Origin: Geodermatophilus marinus
GTDB taxonomy: Bacteria; Actinomycetota; Actinomycetes; Mycobacteriales; Geodermatophilaceae
DNA: 64,000 nt
Direction: 5' to 3'
NCBI RefSeq assembly: GCF_003428645.1
Contig: NZ_QVQH01000005.1
Span: 232,992 to 296,991, forward strand
In this document: positions 10,006 to 18,839 of the stretch, one piece after another
Numbering within the stretch: the first letter of the stretch is position 1
Layout of the letters: every line of letters starts with the position of its first letter
Made by a program: the position numbers and the translations under genes
The notes under the pieces: generated by a model
What the model was told of the DNA's origin: nothing
Database searches by the model: none
What the model saw: the letters and a program-made list of their open reading frames with translations, nothing else

Positions 10006-10392
10006 ATGCGGCTGTTCGCCTACCTGAGCTACGCCGACGCTCCCGCCGCACTGCGGTGGCTGGCCGCCCTGGGGTTCGAGGAGGTGCGCCGGCAGGACGG
10101 CGAACCCGGGCAGGTCCTGCACGCCGAGCTGCGCGCCGGCGACGCCGTGGTCATGGTCGCCAGCAACGACGCCGACTACCGGCGCGCGCCGCTGGTCGGC
10201 CGGTCGACCGGCTCCGGGCTGTACCTGCTCGTGGACGACGTCGACGAGGTCCACGCCCGCGCACTGGCCGCCGGGGGGCGCGAGGTCTTCGCGCCGGAGG
10301 ACACCGAGTGGGGCACGCGACGCTCCCGCCTGCTCGACCCCGAGGGCGGCGAGTGGAGCCTCGGCTCCTACGAGCCCGGTGCCGCCTGGTGA
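10006..10392 (+). CDS. VOC-superfamily (glyoxalase/bleomycin-resistance-like) protein
   Basis: This 128-residue protein has the single-module VOC fold: YADAPAALRWLAALGFEEV at the start, then GLYLLVDDVDEVHARALAAG and a terminal RLLDPEGGEWSLGSY. The metal or ligand cannot be predicted from the sequence. TAGCGT at 9993-9998 ends 7 nt before the ATG and no ribosome-binding site is visible, so the mRNA is probably leaderless. The downstream YdeI gene overlaps its last 14 nt. Confidence 0.85.
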   Translation: MRLFAYLSYADAPAALRWLAALGFEEVRRQDGEPGQVLHAELRAGDAVVMVASNDADYRRAPLVGRSTGSGLYLLVDDVDEVHARALAAGGREVFAPEDTEWGTRRSRLLDPEGGEWSLGSYEPGAAW

Positions 10393-11008
10393 GCGGCCGG
10401 TCCGCACGGGGCCGGCGGACGCCGTGCGACCGGCGGAACGCGCGCAGCCGGCGGACCGGGCGGGCTGGCGGGCCTGGCTGACCGAGAACGCGGACCGCTC
10501 GGGCGGCGTCTGGCTGGTCTACGACAAGGGCCCGGGGCGGCGGCTCGGCTACGACGACATCGTCGAGGAGGCGCTCTGCTTCGGCTGGGTCGACAGCCGG
10601 CCGGCCCGCCTCGACACCGCCCGGGCCATGCTCTACGTCGCGCCGCGCAACCCGGCCAGCCGCTGGTCCCGCCGGAACAAGGACCGCGTCGAGCGGCTGC
10701 GGGCCGCCGGCCTGATGACCCCCGCCGGTGAGGCGGTGGTCGCGGCCGCGGAGGCCAGCGGCGCCTGGGGCGCCCTGGACGACGTCGAGGACCTCGTCGA
10801 GCCCGACGACCTGCGGACGGCGCTGGACGCCCGGCCCCGGGCGCGGGAGCACTGGTCGGCGTTCCCGCCGTCGGTCCGGCGGGCGGTCCTGGAGTGGGTG
10901 TCCGCCGCCCGGCGCCCGGAGACCCGGCTGCGGCGGGTGCAGACGGTGGTGGCCGAGGCCGAGGCCGGCCGCCGGGCCAACCAGTGGCGGCAACCGCGCG
11001 GGCGCTGA
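10379..11008 (+). CDS. YdeI/OmpD-associated family protein
   Basis: This 209-residue protein has the YdeI hallmark segments: WRAWLTENADRSGGVWLVYD, DDIVEEALCFGWVDSR, and NPASRWSRRNKDRVERL. The C-terminal domain ends with a basic tail. The family was first linked to bacteriocin and antimicrobial-peptide resistance in Proteobacteria; its actinobacterial role is unknown. The GTG start lies within the VOC gene, so the two are co-transcribed. Confidence 0.85.
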   Translation: MPPGERPVRTGPADAVRPAERAQPADRAGWRAWLTENADRSGGVWLVYDKGPGRRLGYDDIVEEALCFGWVDSRPARLDTARAMLYVAPRNPASRWSRRNKDRVERLRAAGLMTPAGEAVVAAAEASGAWGALDDVEDLVEPDDLRTALDARPRAREHWSAFPPSVRRAVLEWVSAARRPETRLRRVQTVVAEAEAGRRANQWRQPRGR

Positions 11009-11011
11009 CGG

Positions 11012-11881
11012 TCAGCCCGGTCGCACCAGCGCCGCCCAGCGGGCCACGTCGGCCGCGACCTGCGGGCCGTGCGTCAGCGGCAGGAAGTGGCCGGCGCCGG
11101 GGTAGGAGACCAGCTCGGCGTCGGGCAGGGCGGTGAGGAGCGCCCGGAGGTCCTCCTCGAGGACCTCGGGGTCGCGGGTGCCGTGCAGGACCAGCGCCGG
11201 CACGTCCAGGTGCCGCGCGAGCCCGGTGCCGTCGTGGCTGAGGCTGGCCAGGGTGGTCGCCGACAACGCCGGCGACCGGGTGGTGAGCAGGTCGTCGCGG
11301 ACCCGCTCGACCAGCTCCTCCGGTTCCCCGGGGGCGAAGCCGAACCGGCGGACCAGCCGGTCCGACACCCACCCGACCGGCCGCAGCCGCCGACCGGCCG
11401 CCGTCCCGACCCGCAGCGCGGCGAACCAGGCGCTCTGCAGGGCGCCCGCGAGCCGCGGCGGCAGCCGGCGGGCGGGCAGGCCGGGCGCGGTGACGCGGGA
11501 ACCGCCGGACCCGACGAACACCGCCCCGGCGTACCGCCCGGTGCCGGCCAGCCGGGCGGCGGCCAGCAGCACGCCGCCGCCGAGGCTGTGGCCGACCACC
11601 AGCGCGCGGGTGCCCGGGTCGAGGCAGCCCTCGAGCACGGCCAGCAGGTCCCGGCCGTGCGCCTCCAGCGTGTAGCCCGCCGATCCGGCGTCCCCGCTGC
11701 GCCCGTGCCCGCGCAGGTCGTAGGCGATCACCCGGTGCTCCCGGGCCAGGCGGGCGGCCACGTCGTCCCACCCCCGGGAGTACATGCCCAGCCCGTGCAC
11801 GAGCACGACGGGCGGGGCCTCCCGGGGGCCGCGGACGGTGACCGCCAGCGGGGTCCCGTCGACGGTGGCCGGCTCGGTCAC
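11012..11881 (-). CDS. alpha/beta hydrolase
   Basis: This 289-residue hydrolase has the oxyanion region VVLVHGLGMYSRGWDD, nucleophile elbow GHSLGG (S99), Asp in HGTRDPEV (D237) and His in GAGHFLP (H265), a complete triad. No lid domain indicates a lipid substrate specifically. It is the last of three genes joined by 4-nt GTGA overlaps with a membrane metallophosphoesterase and a double PAP2 protein. The operon may therefore act on membrane lipids (inference). Confidence 0.88.
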   Translation of the reverse strand: MTEPATVDGTPLAVTVRGPREAPPVVLVHGLGMYSRGWDDVAARLAREHRVIAYDLRGHGRSGDAGSAGYTLEAHGRDLLAVLEGCLDPGTRALVVGHSLGGGVLLAAARLAGTGRYAGAVFVGSGGSRVTAPGLPARRLPPRLAGALQSAWFAALRVGTAAGRRLRPVGWVSDRLVRRFGFAPGEPEELVERVRDDLLTTRSPALSATTLASLSHDGTGLARHLDVPALVLHGTRDPEVLEEDLRALLTALPDAELVSYPGAGHFLPLTHGPQVAADVARWAALVRPG

Positions 11882-12771
11882 GGTGCTCCCTCCTCGCCGG
11901 CCCGCAGGACGAACGTGGCGACCTGGGGCGGCGCGTTGATGCGGACCGGTGCGAGGCTGAACCCGGTGCCGCAGGTGACGAACAGGGCGTTGCCGGGTGC
12001 GCCGTACCCCTCGGGGGCCCACCCCTCGGCGACGATGCGCTCCTCGGTGGTCAAAGCCAGGTAGCCCCACCGCGGCGTGCCGGGCAGGGCGACCTGGCCG
12101 CAGTGCGTGTGCCCGGCCAGGGTCAGCGGCGCGGTGCCGGCGGGGAACCGGTCGAAGACGGTGGGGTTGTGCATGAGCACCACCCGCGGCGCGTCGTCCG
12201 GGACGTCGGCGAGCGCCGCGTCGACGTCCACCAGGTCGGGCAGGTCGGGCCCGACGCCGACCACCCACAGCGCCCGGCCGGCGTCCTCGCCGGTGCCGGG
12301 CACGCGGGCCGCCTCGTTGCGCAGCACGGTCACGCCGGCCCCCTCCAGCGCGCGGGTCAGCTCGTCGGCGGCGCCGATCGCGTGGTCGTGGTTGCCGAGC
12401 ACCGCGTACGTCGGGATGCCGGCGTCCCGCAGCGGCGCCAGGAGGTCGAGCACCGCGTCGACCCGCGGGGCGATGCCGGGATCGGTGCTGTAGAGGAAGT
12501 CCCCACCCAGGAGGGCGACGTCGGGCTGCTCCTCGGCGATGGCCTCGACCGCCCGCGCGCTCATCCCGGGGTTGCCGAACCACATGCCCAGCTGGAAGTC
12601 GGACACGACGGCGACCTCCGTGCCGTCGAGGTCCGGACCCAACCGGGGCAGCGTCACCTCCGCCCGCTCCCGGTCCAGGACGAACCGCGGCTCGACCAGC
12701 GTCCCGTAGGCCAGCAGCAGCACGACCACGACGCCCAGGGCGAGGGCGACCCGGCCCAGCACCCGCGTCAC
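11878..12771 (-). CDS. membrane-anchored metallophosphoesterase
   Basis: This 297-residue protein has an N-terminal TM segment (about 8-24), then a calcineurin-like phosphoesterase domain. Metal ligands are visible in VSDFQ (D58), GGDFL (D91), GNHDH (126-130), MHNP (H201) and GHTHCG (220-225). This layout resembles the YkuE/LpxH-like phosphodiesterases that act at the membrane. It sits between two lipid-related genes with stop/start overlaps at both ends. The GTG start is fixed by the overlap with the upstream TGA. Confidence 0.88.
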   Translation of the reverse strand: MTRVLGRVALALGVVVVLLLAYGTLVEPRFVLDRERAEVTLPRLGPDLDGTEVAVVSDFQLGMWFGNPGMSARAVEAIAEEQPDVALLGGDFLYSTDPGIAPRVDAVLDLLAPLRDAGIPTYAVLGNHDHAIGAADELTRALEGAGVTVLRNEAARVPGTGEDAGRALWVVGVGPDLPDLVDVDAALADVPDDAPRVVLMHNPTVFDRFPAGTAPLTLAGHTHCGQVALPGTPRWGYLALTTEERIVAEGWAPEGYGAPGNALFVTCGTGFSLAPVRINAPPQVATFVLRAGEEGAP

Positions 12772-14246
12772 GGGGCTGCCACCGCGCGGCGCCGCACGCC
12801 GGCGCGCGAGCCCCGGCCGGGCGCCGCGAGCAGCAGGCGGGTGCAGGCGTACACCCACACGCCACCGAGCACGAGTCCGGCGAGGACGTCGGTGGGGTAG
12901 TGGGCGGCCACGTAGAGCCGGCTGACCGCCACGACCGGGGCGACGAGCAGCGGCAGGGTCAGCACCCACCAGCGCCGCGGCGACCGGCCGTGGACGACGA
13001 CCAGCGCGGCGGCGGCCCCGTACAGGGCCATCGCGGCGGCGGCGTGCCCGGAGGGCCAGCTCGCCCCCGTCGGCAGCCCCTGGGTCAGGTCGGCGACCGT
13101 GGGCCGCAGCCGGCCGACCAGCTGGGCGGTCGCCCAGTAGAGGAGCACCTCGCCCCCGAGCACCACGGCGACGAAGACCAGCGGCCGCCAGCTCGCGGCC
13201 ACGGCCACGCCGAGGACGCCGAGCGCGAGGCCCCCGAGCACCACGGTCCGCGTACCGGCCAGCGCCCCCAGCGTGTCCACGACAGCGGTGGCCGTGGGGC
13301 TGCGGAACTGGACGAACCACTCGACGACCGCCCGGTCGAGCCGGCCGACCCAGCTGTCGCCCAGGAGGCCCGTGACGAGCAGCCCCAGCCCGGCGAGCGT
13401 GGCGACCAGGGCGGCGGCGACGGCGAGCAGGCGCAGCCCGGCCTGCCGGCCGCGGGGGAGCGGCGGGACCGGGCCCGGCGCCGCGTGCGGCGCCTCGTCC
13501 GGCCGGACGTCGAGCGGGTCCAGCGGCTCGTGCGCCGGCGGGTGGTGCTCGTGCTCCCAGGCGCGGAAGGACGCCGTCGTGGCCGCCAGCCAGCCGGCCC
13601 CCAGCGCCCATCCGGCGAGCACGTCGGAGACGAAGTGCACGCCCAGCGCGAGCCGGGTGAAGCCGACGGCGACGACCACCACCACGGTCGCCGCGATCAG
13701 CCAGCGCCGGGCCCGGCGGTGCACCGCGGGCAGGGCCACGAGCAGCACCACGCCCCACGTGACCAGCGCGGTCATGGAGTGCCCGCTCGGAAAGCTGGCG
13801 TTCGACGGCGTGGCGACCACGGGCGACTCGACCACCGGCCGGGCGCGGTCGACCACCGCCTTGGTGACCGGGCCGAGCACGGCCAGCCCCAGACCCGTCG
13901 TCGCCACGAAGGCCGCCAGCCGCCGGTGGTCCCGGACCACCAGGACCACCGTCAGCAGCACCAGCACGAACACCGCCGTCCCGGTGCCCCCGAGGTCGGT
14001 CACCACCTGCAGCGCGGTGACCAGCACGGGCGAGTCGCTGACCACGTCGTTGAGCCCGGCGGCGACGTCGCCGTCCAGGCCGGCCAGCGGGGACCACGAC
14101 CGCTGCACGAGCAGCCAGAGCAGCAGGAAGGGCACGGCGCCGACGAGGACCGCCAGCCCGGCGAGCGCGGAGCGCCGCTCGAACCGGCCGAGGCCCGCGG
14201 TCTCGGCGTGGCGGGTGGGGGAGGGGGCAGTCATCGCCTGCCGCAT
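12768..14246 (-). CDS. tandem PAP2 phosphatase (two PAP2 domains)
   Basis: This protein of about 492 residues is a multi-pass membrane protein with two complete PAP2 modules separated by a hydrophilic linker (about 225-262). The first module has KAVVDRARP, PSGHS and TRLALGVHFVSD. The second has QLVGRLRP, PSGHA and SRLYVAAHYPTD, but the Lys of the KX6RP motif is replaced by Ala. PAP2 enzymes dephosphorylate phosphatidic acid, PGP or polyprenyl diphosphates. An alternative start lies four codons in. It leads the three-gene operon. Confidence 0.9.
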   Translation of the reverse strand: MRQAMTAPSPTRHAETAGLGRFERRSALAGLAVLVGAVPFLLLWLLVQRSWSPLAGLDGDVAAGLNDVVSDSPVLVTALQVVTDLGGTGTAVFVLVLLTVVLVVRDHRRLAAFVATTGLGLAVLGPVTKAVVDRARPVVESPVVATPSNASFPSGHSMTALVTWGVVLLVALPAVHRRARRWLIAATVVVVVAVGFTRLALGVHFVSDVLAGWALGAGWLAATTASFRAWEHEHHPPAHEPLDPLDVRPDEAPHAAPGPVPPLPRGRQAGLRLLAVAAALVATLAGLGLLVTGLLGDSWVGRLDRAVVEWFVQFRSPTATAVVDTLGALAGTRTVVLGGLALGVLGVAVAASWRPLVFVAVVLGGEVLLYWATAQLVGRLRPTVADLTQGLPTGASWPSGHAAAAMALYGAAAALVVVHGRSPRRWWVLTLPLLVAPVVAVSRLYVAAHYPTDVLAGLVLGGVWVYACTRLLLAAPGRGSRAGVRRRAVAAP

Positions 14247-14330
14247 ACCCGGCGTCCCCCCGGCGGGCTCTGACGGTTCCGTGACGCTTCCCCGGGGGCC
14301 GGCGGCGGGGTGACCGCCGTCGCCGGGTCG

Positions 14331-15578
14331 TCAGCGGCCCGGGCGGCGCCCGGCCAGCCCGATGCCGCCCCAGCCCCGCAGCGGGCGCCCCACCACGTCG
14401 GCGGCCTTTTCCAGGGCGCGGTGGGTCGGCGGCCGGGCGGCCCACCCGGCCGGGGTCACCCGCTCGCTGCGGGTGAGGTCCTCGTCGAAGTGCTCGTCGA
14501 GGGTGGCGACGACCGCGGGGTCGTCGACGAGCAGGCCCACCTGCTCGTTGAGGGCGAGGGAGCGGACGTCGAGGTTCGTGGTGCCGCCCATCGCGATCGC
14601 GCCGTCCACCGTGACCACCTTCGCGTGCAGGAGGCTGGGCCGGTAGCGCCAGATCTCCGCACCCGCGCCGAGCAGCGGCCCGAACTCCCGCTCGCCCTGC
14701 AGGTGCACCGCCGGGCGCTCGACGCGCGGGCCGGCGACGAGCAGCTGGACCCGGACCCCGCGCCCGGCCGTCTCGAGCACCAGGTCGCGCAGCCAGCCGG
14801 GCAGCCGCACGTAGGGCGTGGTGAACCGCACGCGGGCGCGCGCGGTCTGCAGGAGCAGGGCGATGGCCAGCGCGGCGTCGTTCCACCCGGGCCCGGACTT
14901 CGGGCGGAGCACCTGGACCGGGCTGGGGCCGACCGGGTCGAGCACGGGGAACGGGTCGGCCTCGGAGAGGGGGTGGCCGGTGCCGCGGTGCAGCTCGGCC
15001 TGCAGCCACGTCTCGGTGAAGGCGCCCCGCAGGCCCGCCACCGCCGGGCCGCGCACCCGGAAGGCGGTGTCCCGCCACTCGCCGGGGGAGGAGCCGCCAC
15101 CGGCCCAGGCGTCGGCCACCCCGGTGCCCCCGGTGAACGCGACCGACCCGTCGCAGACGAGCACCCGGCGGTGCGTGCGCAGGTTCCACACCGTGGGGCG
15201 CCAGCTCGGCACCGGCCGGTAGCTGAAGACGGTGCACCCGGCGCGGCGCAGCCGCTCGCGCTCGTCGCGGCTCATCTGCCCGGCCCCGTAGGCGTCGAGC
15301 AGTACCCGGACCCGCACGCCGGACCGTGCCCGCTCGGCGAGCGCCTCGGACACCTGCGTCCCCACGTCGCTGCCGCGCCAGGCGAACCACAGCACGTCGA
15401 CGGTCCGCGTGGCCGCGGCGATGGCGTCGAGCAGGGCCGGGAACGTCTCCCGGCCGTCGCGCAGGACGTCGACCCGGTTGCCCTCGGTGAACGGGATCCC
15501 GAGGAGCTGCTCGAGCACGCGGCGCGGAGCGGCGGTGCCCTGGACCGGCCCACCGGGCGGCACCCGCGATCCCGGCAT
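14331..15578 (-). CDS. phospholipase D / cardiolipin-synthase-like protein
   Basis: This 415-residue soluble protein has two PLD half-domains. The N-terminal motif is THRRVLVCDGSVAFTGG, in which the HxK lysine is Arg. The C-terminal motif LHAKVVTVDGAIAMGGT is intact. ATG 15576-15578 follows a GAGGAGGGAG ribosome-binding site. Family members transfer phosphatidyl groups or hydrolyse phosphodiesters. With one half-site altered, activity is uncertain, although Arg occurs in some active members. There are no N-terminal TM helices, unlike classic ClsA. Confidence 0.85.
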   Translation of the reverse strand: MPGSRVPPGGPVQGTAAPRRVLEQLLGIPFTEGNRVDVLRDGRETFPALLDAIAAATRTVDVLWFAWRGSDVGTQVSEALAERARSGVRVRVLLDAYGAGQMSRDERERLRRAGCTVFSYRPVPSWRPTVWNLRTHRRVLVCDGSVAFTGGTGVADAWAGGGSSPGEWRDTAFRVRGPAVAGLRGAFTETWLQAELHRGTGHPLSEADPFPVLDPVGPSPVQVLRPKSGPGWNDAALAIALLLQTARARVRFTTPYVRLPGWLRDLVLETAGRGVRVQLLVAGPRVERPAVHLQGEREFGPLLGAGAEIWRYRPSLLHAKVVTVDGAIAMGGTTNLDVRSLALNEQVGLLVDDPAVVATLDEHFDEDLTRSERVTPAGWAARPPTHRALEKAADVVGRPLRGWGGIGLAGRRPGR

Positions 15579-15834
15579 GGTGTCTCCCTCCTCGTCGGGT
15601 GGGACGCGCTCGGCCGGCCCGTACCTCGGACGGGAGTGCCCGGGTGCCGGTGCACCCATGGGCGCACCGGCCGACCGTCACGAAGCCGTCACCCCTCGCC
15701 CGCCGGCCGGGGAGCCGTGGGCGCCACCCGGTCGGGGGGCCGGTGTGCGCGCCGCCGGTGGTGGCGGGGATGCTCGGGGGAGGGGACGGCGGCCGGCCCG
15801 GTCGTGGTCCGCTCGTCCGGGTGGGGAGGGTCGC

Positions 15835-16611
15835 ATGGCGGACGCGCGCACGCCCCGCGACCCGGACGAGCCCGAGGCGCGGGGCGGGTCGGCGATGGTC
15901 GTCCCTGCAGCCGCCCCGGGCTCGGCACGCGGCAGCCTGGACCGGCGGCGGGTGCTGGGTGCGGCGGTGGAGTTCATCGACGAGCACGGCATCGACGCGC
16001 TGACCATGCGCCGGCTCGGGGCCCACCTCGGCGTGGAGGCGATGGCCCTGTACCGCTACGTGCCGAGCCGGGAGCACCTGCTCGACGGCGTGGTCGAGAC
16101 CGTCGTCGACGAGCTCTACGGCGATCCGGACGTCCACCTCACCGCGTCGCACGGGTGGCAGGACTACCTGCAGCGGCTGGCCCACGGCGTGCGCCGGATC
16201 GCGCTCGCGCACCCGGCCGTCTTCCCCCTGGTCGCCACCCGGCCGCCGGCCGCCCCGTGGATCCGCCCGCCGCTGCGCAGCCTGCGGTGGGTGGAGTCGT
16301 TCCTGTCGACCCTCACCGACCACGGGTTCCCCGACGAGGCGGCGGTCGCCGCCTACCGCGCCTACACCAGCTTCCTGCTCGGCCACCTGCTGCTCGAGAT
16401 CTCGCAGCGCGGCGTGCCCATCAGCTCCCGCGACGACCCCGACCCGCAGAGCGGGGCGGGTACCGACCTGGGTCGGTACCCGTCGGTCGTGCGGCTCGAG
16501 CCGCTGCTGCGGGAGGACGAGTCCGCGGCCGAGTTCGAGGAGGCGTTGGAGAACCTGCTGGACCGGCTGGACCGGCTGCTGCGCGAGTTCCACCGCCGCC
16601 CGCGCGGGTGA
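15835..16611 (+). CDS. TetR-family transcriptional regulator
   Basis: This 258-residue regulator has an N-terminal TetR helix-turn-helix at about 36-82 (LTMRRLGAHLGVEAMALYRY). Its ligand domain is of the TetR_C type, with PAVFPLVATRPP and FLLGHLLLEISQRG. ATG 15835 follows a GGGGAGGG ribosome-binding site. A TTTAC-N3-GTAAA palindrome lies 31 nt past its stop, and a second lies beyond the STAS gene. Both are typical in size for TetR operators, so they are its likely binding sites (inference). Confidence 0.88.
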   Translation: MADARTPRDPDEPEARGGSAMVVPAAAPGSARGSLDRRRVLGAAVEFIDEHGIDALTMRRLGAHLGVEAMALYRYVPSREHLLDGVVETVVDELYGDPDVHLTASHGWQDYLQRLAHGVRRIALAHPAVFPLVATRPPAAPWIRPPLRSLRWVESFLSTLTDHGFPDEAAVAAYRAYTSFLLGHLLLEISQRGVPISSRDDPDPQSGAGTDLGRYPSVVRLEPLLREDESAAEFEEALENLLDRLDRLLREFHRRPRG

Positions 16612-16641
16612 CCTCGCGGCCTGTTGCCCGGGAGCCTGTTG

Positions 16642-16658
16642 CCTTTACGATGTAAAGG
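16642..16658. promoter_or_regulatory. palindromic operator 1 (TTTAC-N3-GTAAA)
   Basis: CCTTTACGATGTAAAGG is a perfect palindrome of 7-bp arms around GAT. It lies 50 nt before the STAS start and just after the TetR gene. AT-rich palindromes are rare in this background. Confidence 0.6.
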
Positions 16659-16708
16659 ACCGGGCGTCCCGAGCGCCGAGGCAGGGGAGCTCACGGAGGC
16701 CGCGGCCG

Positions 16709-17041
16709 ATGGTGCCCAGCACGCCCGGCCCCCGAGCGTCGGGGGAGATCCGGCTCGCCGTCGAGGACGGCGTGGTCGTGCTCCACCTCACCGGCGAGGT
16801 CGACGCCGCCGCCGTCGCCGCCTTCGAGAGCGCCGGCGGGGCCGCGCCCCCCGGGCTGCTCCGCGTGGTGGACGCCTCGGCGGTGACCTTCCTCAACTCC
16901 GTGGGCGCGGTGCTGGTGATCCGGCTGACGCAGCCGGCCCGGACGGCGGGGCTGCGCCCGGTGCTGCGCCGGCCCTCGGAGGCGGCGCTGCAGGTCCTCC
17001 GCCTCACCGGGCTGGAGCTGCTGTTCGATCGGGTCGGCTGA
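16709..17041 (+). CDS. STAS-domain anti-sigma-factor antagonist
   Basis: This 110-residue STAS protein has the strand VVLHLTGEVDAAAVAAF and the phosphorylation-loop region VVDASAVTFLNSVGAVLVI. The Ser in FLNS or in DASA is the likely phosphoacceptor. Such proteins release sigma factors by binding an anti-sigma kinase in a partner-switching cascade. No anti-sigma kinase or sigma gene is adjacent. Matching palindromes lie upstream and downstream, which suggests control by the neighbouring TetR protein. Confidence 0.85.
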   Translation: MVPSTPGPRASGEIRLAVEDGVVVLHLTGEVDAAAVAAFESAGGAAPPGLLRVVDASAVTFLNSVGAVLVIRLTQPARTAGLRPVLRRPSEAALQVLRLTGLELLFDRVG

Positions 17042-17056
17042 CGGCCTCCGACGTCC

Positions 17057-17071
17057 GTTTACGTCGTAAAC
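17057..17071. promoter_or_regulatory. palindromic operator 2 (GTTTAC-GTC-GTAAAC)
   Basis: This perfect 6-bp-arm palindrome has the same TTTAC-N3-GTAAA core as the site at 16642-16658. It lies about 125 nt before the PRC-barrel gene start. The shared core indicates one regulator for both flanking genes. Confidence 0.6.
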
Positions 17072-17195
17072 CGCCGGGTAGACGCTCCTCCGGTAGGCCC
17101 GGGACCTCCGGGTCGCTACCCAGGTGAACGCGCCACGACGCACCGGCCACGACTCCCCGGCCGTGCCGCTCGGGCCACGACCCGCAGGAGTGACG

Positions 17196-18035
17196 ATGAT
17201 CGGCACCGACAGCATCAGCCGCGTGATCGGCAAGGACGTCTACGACCAGACCGGCGACAGGATCGGCTCGGCATCGGAGGTCTACCTCGACGACGAGACC
17301 GGCCGCCCGGAGTGGGTCACCGTCCGCACCGGTCTGTTCGGCACCAAGGAGTCCTTCGTCCCGATCCGGGACGCCGACCTGACCGACGACGGCCTGCGGG
17401 TCGCCGTCAGCAAGGACCGGGTGAAGGACGCCCCGAAGATCGACACCGACGGGCACCTCTCCCCGCAGGAGGAGCAGGAGCTCTACCGCTACTACGACCT
17501 CGGCCCCGCCACGACCGGGACGCAGGTCACCGGCACGGAGACCACCCGGTCGACGACCGACGCGGCCGGCACCGCGCGGGCGGACCGGGACGGCGACGGC
17601 GTGCGCGACGACGTCCGGGGCCGCGCCGTGGGCCGGGACACCTCGGGCCCCACGACCGACGACGCGATGACCCGCTCCGAGGAGCGGCTGGCCGTGGGCA
17701 CCCGGACCGAGGAGGCCGGCCGGGCCCGGCTGCGCAAGTACGTCGTCACGGAGAACGTGACCGAGACCGTCCCGGTGACCCGCGAGGAGGTCCGGGTCGA
17801 GCGCGAGCCGATCACCGACGCCAACCGCGGCAACGCCATGGACGGGCCGGCGATCAGCGAGGAGGAGCACGAGGTCACGCTCCACGCCGAGCGCCCCGTG
17901 GTGGAGAAGGAGGCCGTGCCGGTCGAGCGCGTCCGCCTCGACACCGAGACCGTCACCGACCGCGAGACGGTGACCGGCGAGGTCCGCAAGGAGCAGGTCG
18001 AGATGGACGCGGACGACCCCTCCTACCGCCGCTGA
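17196..18035 (+). CDS. PRC-barrel and DUF2382 stress-type protein
   Basis: This 279-residue protein has an N-terminal PRC-barrel (about 10-90: VIGKDVYDQTGDRIGSASEV). A polar Thr/Asp-rich linker follows, then a C-terminal DUF2382 domain (about 165-270) with the repeated pattern EERLAVGTRTEEAGRARLRK and RPVVEKEAVPVERVRLDTET. This pairing is common in desiccation- and radiation-tolerant bacteria, where it is linked to stress but not biochemically defined. ATG 17196 follows GCAGGAG. An upstream palindrome suggests co-regulation with the STAS gene. Confidence 0.88.
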   Translation: MIGTDSISRVIGKDVYDQTGDRIGSASEVYLDDETGRPEWVTVRTGLFGTKESFVPIRDADLTDDGLRVAVSKDRVKDAPKIDTDGHLSPQEEQELYRYYDLGPATTGTQVTGTETTRSTTDAAGTARADRDGDGVRDDVRGRAVGRDTSGPTTDDAMTRSEERLAVGTRTEEAGRARLRKYVVTENVTETVPVTREEVRVEREPITDANRGNAMDGPAISEEEHEVTLHAERPVVEKEAVPVERVRLDTETVTDRETVTGEVRKEQVEMDADDPSYRR

Positions 18036-18159
18036 CCCGGCTCCCGACCGGGTGGCCCGCACGTCCCTCGGGCTGCGGGCCGCCCGGTCGGCGGGGCGGT
18101 GCCTCGTCGCTGGGCAAGCGCGTCGCGTGCACCGCTCGTCGGGCTGCCAGGGTGTGGGG

Positions 18160-18705
18160 ATGTGGACGCGGCCCGCGGTCCGGGATCTCCTGAGCAGAAC
18201 CCTCGCCTCCAGCCTCATCTCCGCACCGCGGCGGTGGCGGTACCTCGCCAAGCTCGGCATGGACGTACGGCGCTGCACCATCGAGCCGGCCAGCTACTTC
18301 GGTAGCAGGGACGTGGCGATCGGCCCCGGCTCGTACATCAACCGCGAGTGCTTCTTCGACGGGTCCGCACCGATCCGGATCGGTCGCAACTGCTCCCTGG
18401 CGATGCGCGTCGTCGTCGCCACCGGTACCCACCGCATCGGGGGTGGCGACCGACGGTCCGGTGAGCTCCTCGCGCGGCAGGTGAGCATCGGCGACGGCTG
18501 TTGGGTCGGGGCCTGCGTGGTGCTCCTGCCCGGTGTCACGGTCGGTGAGGGGTGCGTGATCGCCGCCGGTTCGGTCGTCACCGAGGACTGTGCACCGCAC
18601 GGTCTCTACGCGGGGGTCCCCGCTCGGCGGGTGAAGGACCTCCCGACCTCCGTGGCCTGTGACGATGCCGAGGAGGCCGGCGGGGGTCCCCCGCACGACG
18701 GGTGA
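18160..18705 (+). CDS. left-handed beta-helix acyltransferase (CatB/serine O-acetyltransferase-like)
   Basis: This 181-residue hexapeptide-repeat acetyltransferase has the repeats IGPGSYINRECFFDG, IRIGRNCSLAM, VSIGDGCWVGACVVLLPGVT and VGEGCVIAAGSVVTEDC, closed by LYAGVPARRVKDL. The His in ATGTHRIG matches the usual catalytic histidine position. The substrate is probably a sugar or small amine. It ends 95 bp before the 3' tRNA copy that marks the left end of the island, so it belongs to the core side of the junction. Confidence 0.85.
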   Translation: MWTRPAVRDLLSRTLASSLISAPRRWRYLAKLGMDVRRCTIEPASYFGSRDVAIGPGSYINRECFFDGSAPIRIGRNCSLAMRVVVATGTHRIGGGDRRSGELLARQVSIGDGCWVGACVVLLPGVTVGEGCVIAAGSVVTEDCAPHGLYAGVPARRVKDLPTSVACDDAEEAGGGPPHDG

Positions 18706-18800
18706 GGAAGGCCTGCGGTGCTGGGCCGTGCGTGTGGTGCAGCACGGGATCGGCGACAGTGACGCCGGGGTTCCACGTCGTCGGCCGGGGGAGCACCGGC

Positions 18801-18833
18801 GGGGCGGGTGGGGCTCGAACCCACGACCCAGGG
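18801..18833 (-). repeat. attachment-site copy: displaced 3' end of the tRNA gene
   Basis: These 33 bp are identical to 24704-24736, the 3' half (anticodon-stem end, variable loop, T-arm, acceptor) of the CAT tRNA gene. No 5' half follows, so this is not a functional tRNA. A direct repeat of a tRNA 3' end is the usual mark left by tyrosine-recombinase integration. Confidence 0.8.
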
Positions 18834-18839
18834 GTGGAC

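Noticed and set aside
11878..16593. 1571-residue minus-strand ORF spanning several genes
   Set aside because: Only its last 297 codons are a gene (the metallophosphoesterase). The remainder is Arg/Gly/Pro-rich translation opposite or out of frame with real genes.
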